From UBA1724 sp051884615 (lineage in GTDB: Bacteria > Verrucomicrobiota > Lentisphaeria > Oligosphaerales > Oligosphaeraceae): a stretch of 20,592 nt of DNA. The number at the start of each line of letters is the position of its first letter. The first letter of the stretch is position 1. Made by a program: the position numbers and the translations under genes. The DNA is taken from positions 1-20,592 of the forward strand of contig JBJEVT010000011.1 of NCBI GenBank assembly GCA_051884615.1. Reading direction: 5' to 3'. The notes below the pieces were generated by a model. The model ran no database searches. It worked only from the letters and a program-made list of their open reading frames with translations, and was not told the origin of the DNA. Of this stretch, positions 7,630 through 15,342 are shown in pieces.

Positions 7630-8790
7630 TCAGGGGGAGGATTTTCGGAGAAGGAAGAGGCTGGCCAGGGTCAGGAGGCCGCCCGCCAGATAGGTGAAGG
7701 CCACGCCCGTGGCGGTGCAGATGCCGGCGCCCGCCAGGGTGCCGGCCGCGACGCCCAGGTTGAAAAGGGCGGAGAAGATGGACATGGCCACCGCCGAGGC
7801 GCTGCCCCGGGTGTGCCGCACCACCTCCGACTGGCAGTCCACGTTGAAGATGGTGTAGGCCAGGGAGAGGATGGCGCAGAGAATCACCAGGGAGGGCGTG
7901 TGCCTCGTCGCCGGCAGCATCAGGACCAGGGGAAGCCCCATGCCCAGCACCGAGGCCCTCAGGAGCCAGGGGCACCGGGAGGCGAAGAAGGGATAGAGGA
8001 AGCCGCCCGCCACGCTGGCCAGCCCCTGGAGGAGGAAGAGGAGGGTGATGGCCTCCTTGTCCATCCGCGCCGCCTTCTCCAGGAAGGGGTCCTGGTAGCT
8101 CTGGGCGCAGAAGTATCCGGTGATGGCCAGGATGGTGACCAGGAAGACGGGGAGGAGTTTCCGGTTTTTCAGGAGGCCGGGCACTTCCTGGAAGGAGAAG
8201 GGGGTGTCCCGCGGCGCGCGGGCCATGAGCCACAGGAGGGCGGCCAGCGCCAGGCCGGCGAGGGCTCCCAGGGAGAGGAAGGCGCCCCGCCACCCCAGGA
8301 GAAGCCCCGCCGTCCTGCCCAGGGGGATGCCCAGCACCATGGCCACGGAGGAGCCCACGGAGATGGTGGCCAGGGCGATGGCCTGGTGGGAGGGAGGCAT
8401 CTGGCGCACCGCCAGAGGGGAGGCGATGGACCAGAAGAGGGCGTGGGAGCAGGCCACCCCCAGGCGGCTCGCCAGGAGGGCCCAGTAGCTGGGGGAGAGG
8501 CCGGTGCAGATCTGCATCAGGCAGAAGAGGGCGATGACCCACAGCATGATGCGGCTCATGGAGAAGCGGGAGGCCAGCACCATGAGGGGCAGGGAGAAGA
8601 GGGTCACCACCCAGGCGTAGGCGGAGATGACCATCCCCACCCGGCTCTCCGTGCATCCCAGGTCCTGCTGGATGGCGGTCAGAAGGGCCGTGGGCAGGAA
8701 CTCGGAGGTGTTGTAGACGGCGGCGGCGAAGGTGAGCCCCAGAAGGGCCGCCCACTGGCGAAGGCTGGGTTGCGGAAGGGAGTGGGGCAT
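7630..8790 (-). CDS. MFS transporter, sugar/drug-efflux (SotB/AraJ-like) type
   Basis: This 386-residue polytopic protein has about 12 hydrophobic segments arranged as two six-helix halves. Family signs are the first helix with AAVYNTSEFLPTALL, similar to the motif EFxxxGLL of AraJ/SotB-like exporters, and the loop after helix 2 (VLASRFSMSRIML), a degenerate MFS motif A. VGSSVAMVLGIPLGRTAGLL is the helix-5 motif C-like stretch of antiporters. I start it at MPHSLPQPSLRQW, because the longer open frame (to 8892) would begin inside the rpoZ terminator and adds 34 Arg/Pro-rich residues without family character. No clear ribosome-binding site precedes either start. The glycosidase gene follows 27 bp downstream. 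The substrate is unknown; a link to sugars is only suggested by the neighbour. Confidence 0.85.
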   Translation of the reverse strand: MPHSLPQPSLRQWAALLGLTFAAAVYNTSEFLPTALLTAIQQDLGCTESRVGMVISAYAWVVTLFSLPLMVLASRFSMSRIMLWVIALFCLMQICTGLSPSYWALLASRLGVACSHALFWSIASPLAVRQMPPSHQAIALATISVGSSVAMVLGIPLGRTAGLLLGWRGAFLSLGALAGLALAALLWLMARAPRDTPFSFQEVPGLLKNRKLLPVFLVTILAITGYFCAQSYQDPFLEKAARMDKEAITLLFLLQGLASVAGGFLYPFFASRCPWLLRASVLGMGLPLVLMLPATRHTPSLVILCAILSLAYTIFNVDCQSEVVRHTRGSASAVAMSIFSALFNLGVAAGTLAGAGICTATGVAFTYLAGGLLTLASLFLLRKSSP

Positions 8791-8850
8791 GGCCGCAGGG
8801 CGAAACCCGGGACGAAGGACATGGGCGGCGACCCCTCTCCCGGCTCCCGG

Positions 8851-8889
8851 AAAACAAGAACGCCTCCTCCGGTCGGGCCGGGGGAGGCG
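8851..8889 (-). terminator. strong intrinsic terminator of rpoZ
   Basis: On the - strand a 12-bp stem with a single mismatch (CGCCTCCCCCGG pairing with CCGGAGGAGGCG) closes a 5-base loop (8873-8877). It is followed directly by TTCTTGTTTT (8860-8851). It lies about 18 bases after the rpoZ stop. It separates rpoZ from the MFS gene, which must then have its own promoter in the roughly 60 bp before its start. Confidence 0.85.
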
Positions 8890-8907
8890 CATGGACTGCC
8901 GGAAATC

Positions 8908-9198
8908 CTAGTCGTTGACGGAGCTGATTTCCAGATTCTCCCGCTCGGCCTGCTCGATGGCCCGGTAGTCGCCGCGCTCGATGATGATCTTGCCGGCGGC
9001 CACCTCGCGGAGCGCGAGGTCAAGGTAGGGAGGATTCTCGTTGGGAGCCAGGGGAATAAGACGGCGATACCCCTTGCTGAGCTGGACGGCACGCTTGGAG
9101 ACTCCGGTGATGAAAAGCCGCAGGTCGAAGGGCTCCCCCCGCTGGGCGCACATCTCTTTGGCCTTGGCCACGGCTTGGCGCAGATATTCCTCGTTCAT
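8908..9198 (-). CDS. rpoZ: DNA-directed RNA polymerase omega subunit
   Basis: This 96-residue protein is the small omega subunit that helps RNA polymerase beta' fold and assemble. The Rpb6/omega signature is visible: FITGVSKRAVQLSKGYRRLI (about 29-48), where the family has KRAxQL and a following Gly, and LALREVAAGKIII (about 61-73), matching the AL(R/E)EIAxGKI segment. The acidic C-tail (EQAERENLEISSVND) is typical. An upstream in-frame ATG at 9294 would add 32 residues, but it lies inside the promoter, so I use the ATG at 9198. AGGAAG is about 11 bases upstream. The gene is flanked by a good promoter and a strong terminator and appears monocistronic, divergent from the malic enzyme gene. Length fits omega. 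The N-terminal half is diverged, so remote homologues are the only alternative. Confidence 0.85.
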   Translation of the reverse strand: MNEEYLRQAVAKAKEMCAQRGEPFDLRLFITGVSKRAVQLSKGYRRLIPLAPNENPPYLDLALREVAAGKIIIERGDYRAIEQAERENLEISSVND

Positions 9199-9265
9199 GT
9201 TGGATGATGCTTCCTGGAGTGGATCGGTGAATGCCCCGGTTCGGGGTGCTTGACGTATTCTGCTT

Positions 9266-9294
9266 AATATATCCTCCATGGGCAATGTTGGCAA
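9266..9294 (-). promoter_or_regulatory. sigma70-type promoter of rpoZ
   Basis: On the - strand TTGCCA (9294-9289; 5 of 6 consensus bases) and TATATT (9271-9266; 5 of 6) are separated by exactly 17 bases. Transcription would start near 9259 and give a leader of about 60 bases before the rpoZ ATG. This is the best promoter match I see in the window. Confidence 0.7.
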
Positions 9295-9412
9295 CGGGAT
9301 TTATAGTAACCAGGTTGCTGTCTCCCCGCCCCGGACGCCGCCTCGGCGACGCCGGAAAACCAGGGGGGCGACGGCGCGTTTCCCCCCACCTTCTGAACGA
9401 CTGTTGCATCCT

Positions 9413-10735
9413 ATGGACTTGAATGCCGAGGCGCTTGCCTATCATGCCGCGCCGGTTCCCGGAAAGCTGGAGGTCAGGCCCACCAAACCCTGCCTCACCC
9501 AGCACGACCTCTCCCTGGCCTATACTCCCGGCGTGGCCAAGCCCTGCCTGGAAATCCACGACCGCCCCCAGGATGTCTACCGCTATACGGGAAAGGGAAA
9601 CACGGTGGCGGTGGTCTCCGACGGCACCGCGGTGCTGGGCCTGGGCAACATCGGCCCCGCCGCCGGCCTGCCGGTGATGGAGGGCAAGTGCGTCCTCTTC
9701 AAGCGCTTCGCCGACATCGACGCCATGCCCCTGTGCCTGGGGAAGGTCCACGGGCCGGACGGCCGCACCGACGCGGAGAAGCTGATCGCCGCCGTGGAGA
9801 CCCTGGAGCCCTCCTTCGGGGGAATCAATCTGGAGGATATCGCCGCCCCCGCCTGCTTCCAGGTGGAGACGGAGCTGAAGAGCCGCATGGGGATTCCCGT
9901 CTTCCATGACGACCAGCACGGCACCGCCATCATCTCCCTCGCCGCCCTGCTGAACGCCGCGAAGCTCACCGGAAAGCCCCTCTCCTCGTTGAAGGTGGTG
10001 GGCAACGGAGCCGGCGCCGCCGGACTCTCCTGCCTGGAATTCTACATCCGGGCGGGCGTCCTCCGGGAGAATGTGGTGGTGTGCGATTCCCGGGGCGTGG
10101 TCACCCGGGAGAACGCCTCCAACGCGGCGAAACGCGCCCTGGCCACCCGCCGCACCGACCTCCATTGCCTGGCGGACGCCATGAAGGGAGCGGATGTCTT
10201 CCTGGGATGCTCCGTGGCCAACTGCGTGACCCCGGAGATGGTGCGCTCCATGGCGCCCGGCGCCGTGGTCTTCGCCATGGCCAACCCGGTGCCGGAAATC
10301 ATGCCCCGGCTGGCCAAGGAGGCGGGCGCCGCCGTGGTGGGCACCGGACGCACCGACTTCCCCAACCAGATCAACAACGTCCTGGGGTTCCCCGGCATCT
10401 TCCGGGGCGCCCTGGATGTGCGGGCGCGGGACATCACCCCCGGCATGCAGCTGGCCGCCTCCTACGCCCTGGCGGAGATCGCCGCCATGCCCGTGGAGGG
10501 CGAGGTGCGGAGGATTCTGGAGGCCGCCTATCCCGAGGACGCGGCGGCGGGCGTCTTCGACGGCGCCTGCCCCCTGAAGGACTCCTATGTGATTCCCAAG
10601 CCCTTCGACCCCCGGGTGGTGCCCCATGTGGCCCGGATGGTGGCCAAGGCCGCCATGGAGGAGGGCGTGGCGGGAGAATCCATCCCGGATCTGGACGCCT
10701 ACGAGGCCGCCGTCACCCGGCGCATCCAGGGGTAG
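9413..10735 (+). CDS. malic enzyme, single-domain (MaeB N-terminal type, no phosphotransacetylase part)
   Basis: This 440-residue enzyme decarboxylates malate to pyruvate with NAD or NADP reduction in the cytoplasm. Family features in order are: GKLEVRPTKPCLTQHDLSLA at 17-36, then YTPGVAKPCLEI with the catalytic Tyr37; GTAVLGLGNIGPAAGLPVME (71-90); VLFKRFADIDAMPL with the likely catalytic Lys97; the metal site NLEDIAAP (E141/D142) plus VFHDDQHGTA (D166/D167); and the dinucleotide fold VVGNGAGAAG (195-204). Bacterial MaeB often carries a ~330-residue phosphotransacetylase-like tail; here the protein stops after the malic enzyme domain. An open frame continues 45 codons upstream to 9278, but it is Arg/Pro-rich and runs through the rpoZ promoter. 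The start at MDLNAEALAYHAAP matches the family's usual N-terminus. No Shine-Dalgarno is visible. NAD versus NADP preference is not readable. Confidence 0.93.
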   Translation: MDLNAEALAYHAAPVPGKLEVRPTKPCLTQHDLSLAYTPGVAKPCLEIHDRPQDVYRYTGKGNTVAVVSDGTAVLGLGNIGPAAGLPVMEGKCVLFKRFADIDAMPLCLGKVHGPDGRTDAEKLIAAVETLEPSFGGINLEDIAAPACFQVETELKSRMGIPVFHDDQHGTAIISLAALLNAAKLTGKPLSSLKVVGNGAGAAGLSCLEFYIRAGVLRENVVVCDSRGVVTRENASNAAKRALATRRTDLHCLADAMKGADVFLGCSVANCVTPEMVRSMAPGAVVFAMANPVPEIMPRLAKEAGAAVVGTGRTDFPNQINNVLGFPGIFRGALDVRARDITPGMQLAASYALAEIAAMPVEGEVRRILEAAYPEDAAAGVFDGACPLKDSYVIPKPFDPRVVPHVARMVAKAAMEEGVAGESIPDLDAYEAAVTRRIQG

Positions 10736-10803
10736 CGGCCGCCCCTTTCCCCGCTGCCGCCGGGCGTCGGCCCGCCCCCCGGCTTCCCCTTTGCCTGACA
10801 GGT

Positions 10804-10845
10804 CCTGCCCCGCCCCCGGCTTCTCGGAGGAGAGGGGAGGGCAGG
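10804..10845 (+). other. hairpin in the leader between malic enzyme and serS
   Basis: CCTGCCC (10804-10810) pairs perfectly with GGGCAGG (10839-10845), and inner C/G runs add a few more pairs. There is no T run on either strand, so it is not a normal intrinsic terminator. It lies about 19 bases before the serS ribosome-binding site (AAGGAGG, 10864-10870). It may end the malic enzyme transcript by another mechanism, or shape the serS leader. The rest of the 149-bp gap holds no recognisable promoter and no T-box features. Confidence 0.3.
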
Positions 10846-10884
10846 CCGTGAACCGTTCCGCCCAAGGAGGGCACTTTCTCACCT

Positions 10885-12141
10885 ATGATTGACGTCAAAA
10901 TCCTGCGGGAGAATCCCGAACTCATCAAGACCAACTGCGCCAAGCGCAACTACGACGTGGACATCGACGCCCTCCGGGCCATGGACCAGGAGTACCTGAA
11001 GCTGGTCCGGGAGACGGAGGACCTGCGCGCGGAGCGGAACCGGCTCTCCAAGGAGTGCCAGACCAATCCCGCCGCCCGGGAGCAGGTGAAGGCCATGAAG
11101 GGCCTGCTGGCGGAAAAGGAGAAGCTCCAGGAATCCCTGAAGGCCCAGGTGGAGGAAAAACTCACCTGGCTGCCCAATTTCCAGGCTCCCGACACCCCCG
11201 ACGGCAAAAGCGACGCCGACAACGTGGAGGTGAAGGTGGTGGGGACCAAGCCCTCCTTCTCCTTCACCCCCCGGGACCACCAGGCCATCGGCGAAATCCT
11301 GGGCATCATCGACACCCAGCGGGGCGCCAAGGTGGCCCAGAGCGGATTCTACTACTGGGTGGGTAAAGGCGCCATGCTGACCCAGGCCATGTATTTCTGG
11401 GCCCAGAAGGAACTGGTGAAGCGGGGCTTCACCATGATGATGTCCCCCTGCGCCGCCAAGTCCCGCACCCTCTTCGGCACGGGCTACCTCCCCTTCTTCA
11501 AGGACCAGATCTACCCCATCGGGGGCGAGGACCTGTGCCTCATCGGCACCGCCGAGCAGACCCTGGTGGGCTTCCATGCGGACGAAGTCATGGACGCCGC
11601 CCGGCTGCCGGAACGCCTCACCTCCTACACCCCCTGCTTCCGCACCGAGGCGGGCTCCTACGGCAAGGAGGCCCGGGGCATCTTCCGCGTCCACCAGTTC
11701 CACAAGGTGGAGCAGATCATCTTCTGCCGCCCCGAGGATTCCCCCAAGTGCCATGAGGAGTGTCTGGCCAACGAGGAGTATCTCCTCCAGCAGCTGGGCA
11801 TCCCCTACCATGTGGTGAACGTGTGCATCGGCGACCTGGGCGCCCCCGCCTACAAGAAATACGACTGCGAGGCCTGGTTCCCCGGATACAACGGCTACCG
11901 GGAGGTCACCAGCAACTCCAATCTGACGGATTTCCAGAGCCGCCGCCTCAACATCCGCTTCAAGGACAGCGAGGGCAACCGGGGATTCGTCCACACCATC
12001 AGCGCCACCGGCCTCACCGACCGGGTGGTGTGCGCCATCCTGGAGAACTTCCAGCAGGAGGATGGCTCCGTGGTGGTGCCCGAGGTGCTGCGCCCCTTCA
12101 CGGGATTCGACGTCATCGAGGCGCCGAAGTCCCAGAAGTAG
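10885..12141 (+). CDS. serS: seryl-tRNA synthetase
   Basis: This 418-residue class II synthetase charges tRNA-Ser (and tRNA-Sec) with serine. The N-terminal arm (about 30-97) is a charged antiparallel coiled coil that grips the long variable arm of tRNA-Ser (RETEDLRAERNRLSKE, then KEKLQESLKAQVEEKL). The catalytic core follows: the GTGYLPFF segment (198-205), the serine-binding TAE (222-224 in CLIGTAEQTL), motif 2 starting FRTEAGSYGKEARGIFRVHQ (from 252), and motif 3 ISATGLTDRVVCAILENFQ with Arg380. Motif 3 departs from the common NGSGLAVGR wording, having SATGLTDR. AAGGAGG lies 14 bases upstream of the ATG, slightly long. It starts a cluster with the YkgJ-like gene 33 bp downstream, then ispD. 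The assignment is firm. Confidence 0.96.
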   Translation: MIDVKILRENPELIKTNCAKRNYDVDIDALRAMDQEYLKLVRETEDLRAERNRLSKECQTNPAAREQVKAMKGLLAEKEKLQESLKAQVEEKLTWLPNFQAPDTPDGKSDADNVEVKVVGTKPSFSFTPRDHQAIGEILGIIDTQRGAKVAQSGFYYWVGKGAMLTQAMYFWAQKELVKRGFTMMMSPCAAKSRTLFGTGYLPFFKDQIYPIGGEDLCLIGTAEQTLVGFHADEVMDAARLPERLTSYTPCFRTEAGSYGKEARGIFRVHQFHKVEQIIFCRPEDSPKCHEECLANEEYLLQQLGIPYHVVNVCIGDLGAPAYKKYDCEAWFPGYNGYREVTSNSNLTDFQSRRLNIRFKDSEGNRGFVHTISATGLTDRVVCAILENFQQEDGSVVVPEVLRPFTGFDVIEAPKSQK

Positions 12142-12174
12142 TCGTCGAAGGCCCGTCCTTCCCCCCGCCTCCCC

Positions 12175-13335
12175 ATGGGATTTCGTCCGGCCACCCAGCG
12201 CTATGCCTGCCAACGCTGCGGCAGGTGCTGCCGCCGCTTTCTGATTCCCCTGGGCCCGGGGGAGGTGCGGGCCATCGCCCGGCTGCCCTGGCCCCGTCGG
12301 GCCGAACAGCGGATCCAGAGCTACCGGATGCTGGGGGGGAGGGCCTATCTCCGGGCGGACGAACACACGGCGGAGTGCGTCTATCTGGCGGAGGGGGATG
12401 TCTGCCGGATGCACCGCGCCTTCGGGGGACGCTGCAAGCCCGTGGCCTGCCGCGCCTACCCCTTCGCCTTCATGCGCACCTTCGGGGAAGAAATCTCCGT
12501 GGCGGCCCGCTTCGACTGCCCCGCCGTCCAGCAAAACCAGGGGGAGGCCCTGGGATTCTACCGGGGGGAATGGGAGGGGCTCTTCGCGGATCCCCTGATG
12601 CCCCCGCTGCCGCCTCCCGTCACCCCCGCCCAGATGGACGGACTCACCCGGGAGGCCCTGGAGAGAATCGCGGATTTTCTGATGGCGGCGCTGCGGGAGG
12701 GGCGTGCCTCCCTGCCGGCGCTCCAGCTCGTGGCGCGGCGTCTCCGGAAGCTGGGCCCCGTGTTCCTCAACGACAGGGAGGTGCTTCCCGAGGTGCTTCC
12801 CTCCATGCTGGAGAAAGCCTGTGGGGAGCGTCCCGTCGCGGAGGAGCCGGCGGTGGGGATTTTGTGGCCCGAGCGGGTCCGCCTCCGGCAGCGCATGATG
12901 GAATGTCTCCGTTTCGACCGCCAGCTGCCGGATTTCTCCCTGGGGGCGCGGCTCCGCCAGGCGGGCCGCAACGCCGCCATCCTCTGGGGCTTCGGCAATC
13001 CCCGCTCCTTCGGGCCCCAGCAGCCGGACCTCTCTCTCCATCGGGCGCGCCTCTTCCAAAACGAAGCCTGGCACGGCGCCCCGGAAGCCTGGCTCCCCTA
13101 CCGCCAATGCCTGGCCGTGCGCCTGGAAAGCCGGCAGTTCTTCGCCTCCGCATACTACGGAAAAGGCTTCTTCGACGGCCTGGACGCCCTCCTGGACACC
13201 TGGGGAACCGCCGTGGTGCTGGCACGGCTCCATGCCGCCGCGGACCACCCGGGAACCGTCCAGGCACAGGATGTGGCCTACGCCACAGGATTGATCGACC
13301 ACATCCACGGAAGAAAATTCCGGGGGACGCCATGA
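12175..13335 (+). CDS. YkgJ-family cysteine-cluster protein
   Basis: This 386-residue protein has an N-terminal domain of the YkgJ type (formerly UPF0153), which is proposed to bind Fe-S or zinc through conserved cysteines. The pattern is clear: CQRCGRCCRRF (C12, C15, C18, C19), then C68, then DVCRMH (C77), CKPVACRAYPF (C87, C92) and a later Cys in FDCPAV. The remaining ~260 residues are helical and basic without recognised motifs, longer than the minimal ~100-residue family members. It begins 33 bp after serS and its TGA overlaps the ispD ATG (ATGA), which indicates translational coupling. The biochemical function of the family is not established; maturation or metal handling is a guess. The C-terminal region may hold a second, unrecognised domain. 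Confidence 0.82.
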   Translation: MGFRPATQRYACQRCGRCCRRFLIPLGPGEVRAIARLPWPRRAEQRIQSYRMLGGRAYLRADEHTAECVYLAEGDVCRMHRAFGGRCKPVACRAYPFAFMRTFGEEISVAARFDCPAVQQNQGEALGFYRGEWEGLFADPLMPPLPPPVTPAQMDGLTREALERIADFLMAALREGRASLPALQLVARRLRKLGPVFLNDREVLPEVLPSMLEKACGERPVAEEPAVGILWPERVRLRQRMMECLRFDRQLPDFSLGARLRQAGRNAAILWGFGNPRSFGPQQPDLSLHRARLFQNEAWHGAPEAWLPYRQCLAVRLESRQFFASAYYGKGFFDGLDALLDTWGTAVVLARLHAAADHPGTVQAQDVAYATGLIDHIHGRKFRGTP

Positions 13336-14018
13336 CCGCAGATTCCTTTCCCCATATCACCGTGGTGGTGGCCGCCGCCGGAAAAAGCACCCGCTTCCAA
13401 CGGGGCGACAAGCTCCTGGCGGATTGCGGAGGCCGCTCGGTCTTCGCCGCCTGCCTGGAGAATCTCCAGGGGCCCGGCGTGGATTTCGTGGTGGCCACCG
13501 ACCGCCGCGCCGCCCTGGAGGGGGAGGTGCCCCCCGAGGCCAGGGAGAAGATCCTGTGGGCTCCCGGAGGGGAGTCCCGCGCCGAATCCGTGGCGGCGGC
13601 CATGGAGGTGCTGCGCCGGGCGAACCGGCAGCCCCCCTGGCTGGCGGTCCACGACGCCGCCCGCCCCCTGGCCGGACGCGCCCTCCTTCTGGCGTGCTGG
13701 ACCCTCCTGAAGGAACGGGAGGCGGATGGCGTGGTGCCCGCCCATCCCCTGGGGGACACCATCCATCTCACGGACGGAAAGGGCGCCCTTCGCAGCACCC
13801 CGCCCCGCCATCTTCTGCTGGCCGCGGAGACCCCACAGCTCTTCCGGGGACCCCTGCTGATGGAGGCATACCGCCGATGGGAGGCCCTCCCGCCCTCCCT
13901 GCGCCCCCTGGCGACGGACGACGCCTCCCTCCTCCAGGCCATCTTCCCGGAGTCCCGGGTGCTTTTCCGGGAAAATCCCTCCGACAACCCCAAGATCACC
14001 TATCCCCATGACTTCTGA
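13332..14018 (+). CDS. ispD: 2-C-methyl-D-erythritol 4-phosphate cytidylyltransferase
   Basis: This 228-residue enzyme performs the third step of the MEP isoprenoid pathway, joining CTP and methylerythritol phosphate to give CDP-methylerythritol. Visible family motifs are the nucleotide-binding VVVAAAGKSTRF (11-22; K18 and R21), GGESRAESV (79-87), AVHDAARPL (105-113), VPAHPLGDTIH (135-145), AAETPQLFRG (164-173; the usual TPQxF), TDDASLLQ (195-202) and the C-terminal NPKITYPHDF (219-228). After GKSTRF the family commonly has a PKQ turn; here it reads GDKLLA. The protein ends right after the last motif, with no LAE-type extension. The open frame continues far upstream, but the ATG at 13332 overlapping the previous stop by 4 bases fits the family N-terminus. 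It overlaps the next gene by 11 bp. The assignment is firm. Confidence 0.92.
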   Translation: MTADSFPHITVVVAAAGKSTRFQRGDKLLADCGGRSVFAACLENLQGPGVDFVVATDRRAALEGEVPPEAREKILWAPGGESRAESVAAAMEVLRRANRQPPWLAVHDAARPLAGRALLLACWTLLKEREADGVVPAHPLGDTIHLTDGKGALRSTPPRHLLLAAETPQLFRGPLLMEAYRRWEALPPSLRPLATDDASLLQAIFPESRVLFRENPSDNPKITYPHDF

Positions 14019-15318
14019 TGTTTCCCAGAACAATGCCTCCCCCCTTCCTCCCGTGACAGGGGGAGGGCGCGCCGGCGGCAGGGCGGGATTCTGGGCCTTC
14101 CTGGTCACCCTCTTCCTGGGAGCCTTCAACGACAATGTGTCCAAGCTGGTGATCATGGCATTCGGCACCAGCACCCTGCCTCCGGATTCCCCCCAGGCGT
14201 CCCTCTTCCTCTCCGTGGGCGGCATGGTCTTCATTCTGCCCTATCTGCTCTTCTCCTCCGTGGCCGGCGCCCTGGCGGACCGCTTCTCCAAGAAGTCCGT
14301 CATGGTCTGGACCAAGGTCTGGGAGGTGGTGGTGATGGCGCTGGGATTCGTGACGGCATACACGGGAAATGCCTATCTGATGCTGGTGGTCCTCTTCGGC
14401 ATGGGGGCGCAAAGCGCCTTCTTCTCCCCCGCCAAATACGGATTCCTCCCCGAGACCCAGCCCCCGGAGAGACTGTCCCGGGCCAACGGAGCCACCCAGA
14501 TGTGGACCTTCCTGGCCATCATTCTGGGCGGATGGGGGGGCGGCGTCCTCTCCCATGCGGTGGGCAAGGACCATCTCCCCATGGGCATGCTGGCCTGCGT
14601 GGCCGTCGCCTTCCTGGGCACCGCCACCAGCTTCGCCATCACCCCCACCCCCCAGGGCAGGAAGGACGCCCCGCGCCCCTCCCTCGACCCCCTCACCCCG
14701 CACTTCAAAACCCTCTTCCGGGACGCCCGCCGCCACAATCCCGTCCTCCTGGCCTCCATCCTGGGAAACTCCCTCTTCTGGCTCCTGGGCACCATGGCCC
14801 AGCTGGTCCTCCTCCTCCTGGCCAAAAACACCTTGAAGGTGGATGACCAGGTCATGGGGCTCCTCCAGGCCGCCATGGGCGTGGGCATCGGGGCGGGCTG
14901 CCTCCTGGCCGGCATCCTCATTCGCCGGGAAAAGCCCTTCGTCCTGGTGCCCCTGGGCGGCGCGATGCTGGTGTGCTCCCTCCTGGGCATGGGATTCCTG
15001 GGGGACAACCTGCCCCTGGCTTTCGTCATGGTGGCCGCCGCCGGATTCTCCAGCGGCTTCTACATGCTCCCCCTGACCACCGCCATCCAACGCCTCTCGC
15101 CCCCCGGGGAGCGGGGACGCTATCTGGCGGCCTCCTCGGCCTCCGACTGCGTGGGCATGATCCTGGGAAGCCTCTTCCTGGGCATTCTGGGCACCCTGGG
15201 ATTCTCCCCCCTGGGCGTCCTCCGGTTCATGGGGCTGCTGGCATTCCTGCCCCTGCCCTGGCTCTGCCTGGTGTTGTTCTCCCGTCCTTCCCGGCAGGAG
15301 AAGACCATGGGAGGATGA
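14008..15318 (+). CDS. MFS transporter, LplT-like (lysophospholipid transporter type)
   Basis: This 436-residue inner-membrane protein has about 12 helices and belongs to the MFS branch that includes LplT, the lysophospholipid flippase. Typical features are FLVTLFLGAFNDNVSKLVIM near the N-terminus (the family's xxLxAFNDNxxK), ADRFSKKSVMVWTKVWEVVV as motif A, and QSAFFSPAKYGFLPE (the family's G.xSAxFxPxKYGxLPE). In many bacteria this protein is fused or adjacent to an acyltransferase/acyl-ACP synthetase (Aas), which re-acylates the lipid; none is present here, and the protein ends after the last helix with a short basic tail. It overlaps ispD by 11 bp and precedes the kinase gene by 24 bp, so it is in the same operon. 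Lysophospholipid as substrate is inference from the family. Confidence 0.85.
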   Translation: MTSDVSQNNASPLPPVTGGGRAGGRAGFWAFLVTLFLGAFNDNVSKLVIMAFGTSTLPPDSPQASLFLSVGGMVFILPYLLFSSVAGALADRFSKKSVMVWTKVWEVVVMALGFVTAYTGNAYLMLVVLFGMGAQSAFFSPAKYGFLPETQPPERLSRANGATQMWTFLAIILGGWGGGVLSHAVGKDHLPMGMLACVAVAFLGTATSFAITPTPQGRKDAPRPSLDPLTPHFKTLFRDARRHNPVLLASILGNSLFWLLGTMAQLVLLLLAKNTLKVDDQVMGLLQAAMGVGIGAGCLLAGILIRREKPFVLVPLGGAMLVCSLLGMGFLGDNLPLAFVMVAAAGFSSGFYMLPLTTAIQRLSPPGERGRYLAASSASDCVGMILGSLFLGILGTLGFSPLGVLRFMGLLAFLPLPWLCLVLFSRPSRQEKTMGG

Positions 15319-15342
15319 TTCAACCACAGGGAGGCGACCGCC

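Noticed and set aside
8791..8892. Longer start for the MFS gene at 8892
   Set aside because: It would begin inside the rpoZ terminator hairpin and adds an Arg/Pro-rich stretch unlike the family.
4990..9207. Very long open frame on the + strand (over 1400 codons)
   Set aside because: It runs antisense to the glycosidase, MFS and rpoZ genes and is Gly/Ala/Glu/His-rich with no domain. It exists because high GC removes stops.
9250..9271. TTGACG with downstream TAATAT as a + strand promoter for the malic enzyme
   Set aside because: The two boxes are only about 10 bases apart, too close for sigma70. The malic enzyme promoter is not identifiable.
9278..9412. Longer start for the malic enzyme at 9278
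   Set aside because: The added 45 residues are Arg/Pro-rich, lie across the rpoZ promoter and precede the family's usual N-terminus.
9020..10882. 620-codon - strand frame opposite the malic enzyme gene
   Set aside because: It is low in complexity (Gly, His, Ala, Glu, Arg) and fully antisense to a firmly identified enzyme.
10736..10884. T-box or other riboswitch before serS
   Set aside because: No T-box sequence or antiterminator was seen. There is only one GC-rich hairpin without a T run.
10879..13308. 809-codon - strand frame opposite serS and the YkgJ gene
   Set aside because: It is the antisense shadow of two well-supported genes, with the same biased composition.
11760..13331. Upstream extension of ispD by over 500 codons
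   Set aside because: It overlaps serS and the YkgJ gene in another frame. The family N-terminus begins at 13332 with an ATGA overlap.
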